Positions 35,224 to 40,934 of a stretch of 40,934 nucleotides of DNA are shown one piece after another; position 1 is the first letter of the stretch, and each line of letters opens with the position of its first letter. The stretch is from the NCBI GenBank assembly GCA_947305795.1, contig CAMZEK010000024.1, positions 1 to 40,934 of the forward strand. Reading direction: 5' to 3'. The notes beneath the pieces were generated by a model that saw only the letters and a list, made by a program, of their open reading frames with translations, was not told the DNA's origin and searched no databases. Source of the stretch: an uncultured Bacteroidales bacterium (GTDB lineage: Bacteria > Bacteroidota > Bacteroidia > Bacteroidales > F082). Made by a program: the position numbers and the translations under genes.

Positions 35224-36686
35224 CTGATGTGATGCATCTCATTCCCCTCAACGTAAATCGCGCTAAACGGTCGGGCAGGGCAGAGGTTCTCGCAGGCACC
35301 GCAGCCGATGCATTTGTTTTCGTCCACAGCAGGCACTTGCACCGTGCCGTTCGGGCCTTCGTAGTCTATCATCTGGATGGCTCCCGTCGGGCAGTGACGC
35401 GCGCAGTTGCCGCAGCTGACACCATCGGTGAGTACCACGCAGTTTTCTTTGATCCACACGGCATGTCCGACATGGATGTCGGTCTTTTCCTCACGGGAAA
35501 TGGGCTTGATAGCACCAGTAGGGCAGACCTCGCTGCAACGTGTGCATTCGGGACGGCAGTAGCCACGTTCAAATGACATTGTGGGTTGCATGAAGTGCAT
35601 CAAGTCGGTCGCAGGACGCAACACGTTGTTCGGACAATTAGAAACACAGAGCTGACAGGCCGTGCAATGCTTTTGCATGTGGCGAGCCGAGACCGAGCCA
35701 GGAGGTGTGATGAGCGTTTGGCGTTTCGGTGCCTTTTTGTCTTCAATCACAGCCAGGCCGCCATCTACCTTCATTTCTGTCTGTGCCAAGGCCGCTGTGG
35801 TACCGGCTACTGCTGCGCCAACGAGGAAGGCGCGGCGTTCCGTGTCGACGGGTTTCGATTCTTTGACGGGTTTCTTTGCTGTATAATGCAAAGCGTCGAA
35901 CTTGCACTTATCCAAGCAGTCGCCGCAAACCACACAGCGCGAGTAATCCACTATGCCCTCTTTGAAGTCTATGGCTTGGGCTTTGCAGTTTTTCTCGCAC
36001 ATACCGCAGCTCTTGCACTTGTCCTTGTCGAAGCGAACACGGAACAGCGAGTTGCGAGAGCATAGACCTAGGGTGGTACCCACAGGACAAATGGTGTTGC
36101 AATAAAGACGGCCTTTGCGCCAAGCGAGGAATGCCAATATTACTAAGGTGAGTATGGCCACCACAAAAGTAGTCACGCTGCGAGTCCAAATTTGGACTTC
36201 TGTGAAGTTGTAGCGATCATTGGCGGCATCCATTCCAGCCAACCAGTTGTTCAGCAGGTCATAGAGTGGCTTAAACAGGCTGTTGACGATGCGACCGTAA
36301 GCACTGTAAGGCTCAAACAGGGTAGTAAGAGGCGCAAAGCCGAAAATCATTGCAATAATGAAGACGGCTAAGAAACCATAACGCAGCCATACTTTTTCTT
36401 TGGCATAGCTGAAACGGTTTTTCTTGGCCTTGCCGCCAAGCCAAGAGAAGAAGTCTTGCATTATGCCCAAAGGGCAAATCACGCTGCAATAGATTCTTCC
36501 GAAGATGAATGTCAGCAGGATGAGGACGAACACCATGCCACCAGTAACGGCTAGGAGGGCGGGTAGGAATTGGATCTTGGCGACCCACCCAGCCCAAAGA
36601 TGCACGCGGAACCCGATGCCGAGCAGCAGCAGGGTCACTAAGGTCATCATGACCACTTGTAGGCAGATTCTGATTTTTCGTAACAT
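35220..36686 (-). CDS. Polytopic 4Fe-4S polyferredoxin membrane protein (NapH-like fusion)
   Basis: A 488-residue protein in two parts. The first resembles NapH/MauN: four to five transmembrane helices with two CxxxCP motifs (CSVICP near residue 67, CNTICP near 196), then two 4Fe-4S motifs (CKSCGMC at 224, CVVCGDC at 251). A twin-arginine-like segment ERRAFLVG with a hydrophobic run follows (284-302). The second part carries four further clusters (CTACQLC at 341, CRPECTRC at 377, CGNCARHC at 425, CIGCGAC at 459), like NapG/NrfC. It probably carries electrons from the inner membrane to a periplasmic acceptor. It starts one base after the tatC stop codon. Confidence 0.88.
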   Translation of the reverse strand: MLRKIRICLQVVMMTLVTLLLLGIGFRVHLWAGWVAKIQFLPALLAVTGGMVFVLILLTFIFGRIYCSVICPLGIMQDFFSWLGGKAKKNRFSYAKEKVWLRYGFLAVFIIAMIFGFAPLTTLFEPYSAYGRIVNSLFKPLYDLLNNWLAGMDAANDRYNFTEVQIWTRSVTTFVVAILTLVILAFLAWRKGRLYCNTICPVGTTLGLCSRNSLFRVRFDKDKCKSCGMCEKNCKAQAIDFKEGIVDYSRCVVCGDCLDKCKFDALHYTAKKPVKESKPVDTERRAFLVGAAVAGTTAALAQTEMKVDGGLAVIEDKKAPKRQTLITPPGSVSARHMQKHCTACQLCVSNCPNNVLRPATDLMHFMQPTMSFERGYCRPECTRCSEVCPTGAIKPISREEKTDIHVGHAVWIKENCVVLTDGVSCGNCARHCPTGAIQMIDYEGPNGTVQVPAVDENKCIGCGACENLCPARPFSAIYVEGNEMHHIS

Positions 36687-36687
36687 A

Positions 36688-37482
36688 TTAGATTGATTTT
36701 GAATTAGTTCTTTTTACAATAAGTATACTTGCTTCATACAACAGATAAATGGGCAAGGTGACCAACGTCAAAGTCACTGCATCGCCCGTTGGCGTGATGA
36801 CTGCGGCCACAATCGCGATGCCCACGATGGCATGGCGGCGATATTTCTTGAGCGTGTCGGCGGTCAAAAGACCCATCTTCGCAAGGAAATAATTGACAAT
36901 GGGAATCTCGAACAGCAGACCCATCAAAAGGCTCAGCATGACGAAGGCGGAAATGTAGGATGACAGCGAGATTTGGTTCACTACTTCGCTGTAAACCTGA
37001 TAGTTGACCAAAAACCTGAACGAGAACGGGAAGATGACGAAATAGTTGAGCAAGAGGCCAGCTAAAAATAGCAACGACCCGCTTAATAGCAACGGTATTG
37101 TGTAGCGTTTCTCGCGCTCATACAACGCCGGAACGACGAAGCCGTAAAGCTGTGCAAGGAGGAAAGGGGAGGTCAGGACGAGTCCGGCCCAAAGTGCGAC
37201 CTTGATGTGCGTCATGAACTGCGCGGCCAACTCCGTGTTGATGAATCGTGCCTCGAAAGCATCAGGGCACAACGATTCCCATCCCGTCGCCTGCGCCAAA
37301 CGGCATAAGCCACGGTAGGAAACGAAATCTGCCGTTGAGGGTGCGAAAAGTACCTGAAACAGAAGTCTTTTGAAGCAAAAAGCCAACACTGCGCCAATGA
37401 ACCAAGCCATCAGGCAGCGGAACAGCACTTTCCGGAATTCCTCAAGGTGATCCCAAAACGACCTTGGGTCCGTCGCACTCAT
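36688..37482 (-). CDS. tatC: Sec-independent protein translocase TatC
   Basis: The signal-binding core of the twin-arginine translocase, in the inner membrane. At 264 residues with six predicted helices it is of normal length. The N-terminal DHLEEFRK gives the conserved Glu used for signal recognition. PALYEREKR lies in the conserved second cytoplasmic region, and VITPTGDAVT marks the conserved ITP segment. It overlaps tatA by four bases (ATGA). No tatB is present, as in many Bacteroidota where one TatA-type protein serves. It is followed one base later by the polyferredoxin gene, a likely Tat-linked client. Confidence 0.97.
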   Translation of the reverse strand: MSATDPRSFWDHLEEFRKVLFRCLMAWFIGAVLAFCFKRLLFQVLFAPSTADFVSYRGLCRLAQATGWESLCPDAFEARFINTELAAQFMTHIKVALWAGLVLTSPFLLAQLYGFVVPALYEREKRYTIPLLLSGSLLFLAGLLLNYFVIFPFSFRFLVNYQVYSEVVNQISLSSYISAFVMLSLLMGLLFEIPIVNYFLAKMGLLTADTLKKYRRHAIVGIAIVAAVITPTGDAVTLTLVTLPIYLLYEASILIVKRTNSKSI

Positions 37483-37679
37483 TCCTTGGTCTGCTTTTCT
37501 TGTTCCTTTTTTTCGTTAGGTTCGTCAAGGTCATTGACGCCGTTCATGCCGTCCTTGAAGCTCTTTACGCCTTTGCCTAAGCCACGCATCAGCTCCGGAA
37601 TCTTTTTGGCACCGAAAAGCAATAGGAATAACAACGCGACTAAGAGGATTTCAGGCCATCCAATGGTAAGTAATTGCAT
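37479..37679 (-). CDS. tatA: Sec-independent protein translocase TatA
   Basis: A 66-residue pore-forming Tat subunit with an N-terminal membrane helix (EILLVALLFLLLFGAKKIPEL), the Gly hinge, an amphipathic helix with FKDGMNGV, and a charged tail. The start ATG at 37679 was chosen because MQLLTIGWPEI gives the proper TatA N-terminus; a longer frame to 37745 adds residues upstream of the promoter. It is the first gene of the tatA-tatC-polyferredoxin run. Confidence 0.95.
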   Translation of the reverse strand: MQLLTIGWPEILLVALLFLLLFGAKKIPELMRGLGKGVKSFKDGMNGVNDLDEPNEKKEQEKQTKE

Positions 37680-37708
37680 AGTTTTGTGAGTTAATGGGTT
37701 AATCGGTG

Positions 37709-37716
37709 CAAAAATA
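37709..37716 (-). promoter_or_regulatory. -7 promoter element for the tat operon
   Basis: The minus strand reads TATTTTTG followed by CA, an exact -7 match, 29 bases before the tatA start codon and just after a terminator hairpin. Confidence 0.65.
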
Positions 37717-37731
37717 GAAAAAAGGCAACAA

Positions 37732-37756
37732 AAAAACCGCAACAAGTGCGGTTTTT
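37732..37756 (-). terminator. Terminator between the glutaminyl cyclase gene and tatA
   Basis: A perfect 10-base stem (AAAAACCGCA with TGCGGTTTTT) encloses a 5-base loop, with T-rich flanks on both strands. It should end the minus-strand transcript from the M28 gene about 90 bases after its stop codon. Confidence 0.85.
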
Positions 37757-37848
37757 CGATTTTTCTATTTAAAACGCCGAAATCGGAACTTGTAACAGAA
37801 ACCCAACGCGAAAAAACTATGATGGTTAATTAGTTGATCGATGATTGA

Positions 37849-38853
37849 TTATTCCTCATACACCACATGCAACAGCACATCGCCAACTATGCCAAGCGTC
37901 TCTTTCTCAATGTTTTCTAGGTTGTCGTTGTGGGTGTGCCATACTTCGGGAAAACAACCATTGCTGCTGTTGGGCTGCAGGTCGATGATGTCGATGGTCG
38001 GGGTGCCGGCGAGGTTCATGGGAATGTGGTCGTCGCTGATGAGGGTACCCAATTCATTGCTGAAGCAATGGCGGTAGCCCAAGTCGGCGGCCTTGCGCCA
38101 CACTTTATTAATGACCCACGCGGCATAGTTTTGCGAGTAATACTCTTTTTGGAAATTGGGGTTTGAGCCGCCCACCATATCCAAAAGGATGCCGTAATAG
38201 GCTTTGTAGCCATACACATGCGGATGCTTCGACCAATATTGCGACCCCAAAGCCCAATAGTTGTCGTTGTCGTTGTAGTAGTCCATCGCCTGGTCTTGGT
38301 GCGGGCCGTAGTCTTCAAGGTCGAAGAGGACGATGTCGATGCCCAATTTCTCAGGCAGTGGCTGGTTCTTGAATTGTCGGGCGCATTCCAACAATACACC
38401 CACGCCGCTCGCGCCGTCGTTGGCGCCGTCAATGGGCTGGTGGCTGAAGGCTTCGTCAGGGTCGTGGTCGGCGTAGGGGCGCGAGTCCCAATGGGCACAG
38501 AGCACGATACGTTTTTTGGCCTCAGGATTAAATACCGCGACGATGTTCTTTCCGTCGATGCCCTTGCCGTTGTATAGCCTTGTGCGGAACTCTTGCACGA
38601 TGACCGTATCGGCCCAATTCGTCAGCTTGTCAGTCAACCATTCAGCACATTGCGCATGGGCTTGCGTTTCAGGCACACGCGGCCCGAAAGCGGTTTGCGC
38701 CGCCACATAATGATAAGCCGAATCGGCGTTGATATTCGGCACCACGACGGTTTTCTTTGGCTTTTCCGACGAGTTGTCGTTTCCTTTGGGTTGTTTGTCG
38801 CCGCAAGAAACCAACACGAGGGCTGCGGCTATGATGAGGAATAGTTTTTTCAT
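37849..38853 (-). CDS. M28-family glutaminyl-peptide cyclotransferase lipoprotein
   Basis: A 334-residue exported zinc enzyme of the M28 fold. The signal peptide ends in a lipobox LVSC (Cys17). Metal-site motifs are LCAHWDSRPYAD (His, Asp), DGANDGASG (Asp), FDLEDYG (Glu) and SDDHIPM (Asp-His), with a final WHTHND block. This set matches bacterial type II glutaminyl cyclases, described in Porphyromonas and Tannerella, which convert N-terminal Gln to pyroglutamate on exported proteins. Several exported proteins in this window have Gln next to the predicted signal peptidase site, which fits such a role. It has its own promoter and terminator. Confidence 0.85.
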   Translation of the reverse strand: MKKLFLIIAAALVLVSCGDKQPKGNDNSSEKPKKTVVVPNINADSAYHYVAAQTAFGPRVPETQAHAQCAEWLTDKLTNWADTVIVQEFRTRLYNGKGIDGKNIVAVFNPEAKKRIVLCAHWDSRPYADHDPDEAFSHQPIDGANDGASGVGVLLECARQFKNQPLPEKLGIDIVLFDLEDYGPHQDQAMDYYNDNDNYWALGSQYWSKHPHVYGYKAYYGILLDMVGGSNPNFQKEYYSQNYAAWVINKVWRKAADLGYRHCFSNELGTLISDDHIPMNLAGTPTIDIIDLQPNSSNGCFPEVWHTHNDNLENIEKETLGIVGDVLLHVVYEE

Positions 38854-38869
38854 TGGGTATTAAATAAAA

Positions 38870-38897
38870 GTAGAGACGTTGCGCACAACGTCTCTAC
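38870..38897. repeat. Intergenic palindrome, copy D
   Basis: Two 12-base arms (GTAGAGACGTTG and its complement) surround 4 bases. It lies 12 bases after the proS stop codon on the minus strand and 16 bases before the M28 start. It overlaps the last base of the M28 promoter element. Confidence 0.9.
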
Positions 38898-38904
38898 AAA
38901 GGTA
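38897..38904 (-). promoter_or_regulatory. -7 promoter element for the glutaminyl cyclase gene
   Basis: The minus strand reads TACCTTTG, exact to consensus. Transcription should begin inside palindrome copy D, giving a leader with a hairpin at its 5' end. Confidence 0.55.
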
Positions 38905-38909
38905 AATCA

Positions 38910-40637
38910 TCAATCCTCCGGCGTCAAAGCCGCAATCATTTCAGCAATCTTGGCCTTTACTTCATCGACGAAATTGTCAGGATTGAGGTCGGCCTTGAAG
39001 CTCTTGTCGCGGGCGGCAAGCTCGATGGCATTGCGCTCCAAAGTTTTCGGGCTGACCACGATGCGCAGCGGCACACCGAGCAGGTCGGCATCGGAGAACA
39101 TCACGCCGGCACTGATGTTGCGGTCGTCGTAGAGGACTTCAACACCAGCTTTCTTCAGGTCTTCATAGACCTTGTCGGCCATGCGGCGCACGTTCTCGTC
39201 GGCTACGCGCAAGGCGCACACCTGTACCTGCCACGGGGCAATGGTGATGGGCCAAATCGGGCCGTAGTCGTCGTGGCTCACTTCGCAGACCGAGGCAATC
39301 AAACGGCCCACGCCGATGCCGTAGCAGCCCATAATGGGGTATTTCAGCGTGTTGTCGCTGTCGAGATACTGCATGTTCATCGACTCGGTGTATTTTGTGC
39401 CGAGCTGGAAGATGTTGCCCACCTCAATGCCACGGCTGATGGTGATGCTGTGCTTGCCGCACACGGGGCAGATACCGCCTGCAGTGGCTTTGGCCACGCT
39501 GTCGTACTTCACCTCGCCGAGGTCGCGGGCCATGTTCATGCCCTTGTAGTGATAGTTCATCTTGTTGGCACCCGCCACAAACGAGTTCAAGGTCTTCAGT
39601 GACTCATCGTAGACCACGGTGATGCCTTCAGGCAGACCCTTCGGCCCGATGAAACCGGCACATACACCCATTTCAGGCGTGACGGTGGCGGCATGAACCT
39701 CGGCACCCAGCAGGTTGCGGAGTTTGGTTTCGTTCACTTCAAGGTCGCCGCGCAGGAAGACGATGACCAACGAGTCATCCATATTGCGCTGATACAGAAC
39801 GGCTTTGCAGGACTGCAAGGGCGAAGCGTGCAAGAAGTTGCACACGTCCTCAATGGTCTTTTGGTCGGGAGTGAAGACCTCCTCCAAAGGCTCGATGGGA
39901 TACTCCTCATTGTGGACGATGCAGTCAGCGGCCTCGCTGTTGGAGCGGTAGCCGCACTCGGGGCAGATGACGATGGTGTCCTCGCCAATGTCGGTGAGCA
40001 GCATGAACTCATGCGACACGCGGCCACCCATCATGCCCGAGTCGGACTTGACGGCTACGACTTGTGGCACGCCGCAGCGGGCAAAAATGCGGTCGTAGGC
40101 ATGGTAAGCCTCGGCGTAGTATTGCTCCAAATCCTCTTGCGAGGTGTGGAAACTGTAGGCATCCTTCATCGTGAACTCACGGGTGCGAATCAGGCCGCCA
40201 CGCGAGCGGGGTTCGTCGCGGAACTTGGTCTGAATCTGGTAAATCATGAAGGGATACTGCGTGTAGCTCTTCGCGGCGTCGCGGGCGAGTTGCACGGCAG
40301 CTTCTTCGTGGGTCATGCCCAACACCATGTCAATGCCATTGCGGTCTTTGAAGCGGAGCAGTTCCGAGCCAATGCTCGTGAAACGTCCCGACTCCTGCCA
40401 CAACGAGCCTGGCATAACGACGGGAAACATGACTTCCTGTCCGTCAATGCGGTCCATCTCTTCGCGGATGATATTCTCGATTTTCTTCGCGATGCGTTTG
40501 GCCGGCATGAAGAAGGAGAACAAGCCTGTTCCCACCGACTTGATATAGCCACCGCGCACCATAAGTGCTTGACTATCAAATACACAATCTGCGGGTGCCT
40601 TCTTGAAACGCTCGCCTAATAATGTTGCAACTTTCAT
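38910..40637 (-). CDS. proS: Prolyl-tRNA synthetase, bacterial type with INS editing domain
   Basis: Charges tRNA-Pro with proline in the cytosol. The 575-residue length and layout are those of the E. coli-type enzyme: class II core with RFRDEPRSRGGLIRTREF-like motif 2 (KFRDEPRSRG), then the roughly 170-residue INS editing insert (about 235-400, with TPDQKTIEDVC and GEVKYDSV), then motif 3 GCYGIGVGRL near 440 and the anticodon-binding domain. The INS domain clears mischarged alanine. The Bacteroidota enzymes I know of are mostly the shorter eukaryote/archaea-like type, so this type is notable. It has a promoter just upstream at 40676. Confidence 0.97.
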   Translation of the reverse strand: MKVATLLGERFKKAPADCVFDSQALMVRGGYIKSVGTGLFSFFMPAKRIAKKIENIIREEMDRIDGQEVMFPVVMPGSLWQESGRFTSIGSELLRFKDRNGIDMVLGMTHEEAAVQLARDAAKSYTQYPFMIYQIQTKFRDEPRSRGGLIRTREFTMKDAYSFHTSQEDLEQYYAEAYHAYDRIFARCGVPQVVAVKSDSGMMGGRVSHEFMLLTDIGEDTIVICPECGYRSNSEAADCIVHNEEYPIEPLEEVFTPDQKTIEDVCNFLHASPLQSCKAVLYQRNMDDSLVIVFLRGDLEVNETKLRNLLGAEVHAATVTPEMGVCAGFIGPKGLPEGITVVYDESLKTLNSFVAGANKMNYHYKGMNMARDLGEVKYDSVAKATAGGICPVCGKHSITISRGIEVGNIFQLGTKYTESMNMQYLDSDNTLKYPIMGCYGIGVGRLIASVCEVSHDDYGPIWPITIAPWQVQVCALRVADENVRRMADKVYEDLKKAGVEVLYDDRNISAGVMFSDADLLGVPLRIVVSPKTLERNAIELAARDKSFKADLNPDNFVDEVKAKIAEMIAALTPED

Positions 40638-40675
40638 ATTTCGTTTTGTTTTTGTTTGTTCAATGATTTGAGCAG

Positions 40676-40683
40676 CAAAAGTA
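40676..40683 (-). promoter_or_regulatory. -7 promoter element for proS
   Basis: The minus strand reads TACTTTTG followed by CTGC, an exact -7 match, 38 bases before the proS start codon in the gap after the small edge ORF. Confidence 0.6.
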
Positions 40684-40696
40684 CAAAATTTTCGGT

Positions 40697-40933
40697 TTAT
40701 TCGAGATCGATTTTAAACTGTTCCGCCTTTGCCTCGTCTCCTTGTAGCAGGTAAAGCTCATGCAAGTTGCGCATGACTTCCTCGCGGACGTGCATTTCAG
40801 CCTCAGTGAAAGGCCCTTCGCCCAGCTTTTCGAGCACACGCTCATATTCTGCTATTAATTCGGGACCTTCCTCGCCGTCCGATTCCATCGTCTTGGCGTT
40901 GTTGAAGGCAATCATCCAGTCTTTTAGTGCCAT
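40697..40933 (-). CDS. Small acidic helical protein, possibly cut by the window edge
   Basis: A 78-residue acidic, helix-rich protein with no signal peptide; I do not recognise it. The pattern EYERVLEKLGEGPFTEAEM and NLHELYLLQGDEAKAEQF resembles one to two TPR-like helix pairs. The Met at 40933 is one base from the window end, so it may be the true start or an internal residue of a longer gene. It lies directly upstream of proS on the same strand, but proS has its own promoter. Confidence 0.6.
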   Translation of the reverse strand: MALKDWMIAFNNAKTMESDGEEGPELIAEYERVLEKLGEGPFTEAEMHVREEVMRNLHELYLLQGDEAKAEQFKIDLE

Positions 40934-40934
40934 A

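Noticed and set aside
3598..38897. CRISPR array made of the GTAGAGACG palindromes
   Set aside because: The copies are thousands of bases apart, each alone in an intergenic gap, with no spacers between repeats and no cas genes.

Overview
The window looks like a chromosomal stretch from a Bacteroidota bacterium, most likely of the order Bacteroidales. Three things point there. Many genes are preceded by the Bacteroidota -7 element TAnnTTTG. The coding content is typical of the group: a cargo protein with a type IX secretion (T9SS) sorting tail, a TonB-dependent receptor with a carboxypeptidase-like N-terminal domain, a GSCFA protein, a DUF3244-like protein, a lipoprotein-type glutaminyl cyclase, and many lipoproteins. 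The large TPR-transmembrane-HTH regulator is also typical. There is no phage, insertion sequence or CRISPR array; the only repeats are short intergenic palindromes.

Layout. Bases 1-245 are AT-rich and non-coding, followed by dnaK (302-2242, minus) with a clear terminator. Then come an M23/LysM murein hydrolase (plus) and a compact minus-strand cluster: exosortase-like protein, ROK kinase, C69 dipeptidase and penicillin-binding protein 1C (9477 down to 3660). An MscS channel, monocistronic rpmB and a TonB-dependent receptor follow on the plus strand, facing a GSCFA-trxB pair. A tRNA-Pro(GGG) with its own promoter and terminator lies at 15514-15587.

Bases 15740-21900 hold the most unusual locus. 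It is a tightly packed plus-strand operon: a LysM lipoprotein with a transglycosylase-like domain that has lost its catalytic Glu, two tandem SGNH-hydrolase-like exported proteins, an MBOAT membrane O-acyltransferase and a small lipoprotein. By analogy with PatA/PatB and AlgI/AlgJ/AlgX this looks like an envelope-glycan O-acylation machine, possibly addressed to peptidoglycan by the LysM protein.

Bases 21996-26418 (minus) carry ptb-buk (acyl phosphate to acid plus ATP), an RNA 2',3'-cyclic phosphodiesterase and an M14-type peptidase lipoprotein. A ROK sugar kinase (plus) follows. Bases 27588-35111 are the most accessory-like part: a T9SS cargo protein, two poorly characterised exported proteins, the TPR/HTH membrane regulator with a Sel1 lipoprotein, and a Tat-exported ferredoxin-containing aldo/keto reductase lipoprotein. 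Upstream of that reductase are a polyferredoxin membrane protein, tatC and tatA, so the Tat translocase is encoded with its probable clients. The window ends with an M28 glutaminyl cyclase, a bacterial-type prolyl-tRNA synthetase carrying the INS editing domain, and a small unknown ORF at the edge.

Four copies of a palindrome reading TTGTAGAGACG outward from a stop codon lie 4-12 bases after the stop codons of four unrelated genes.
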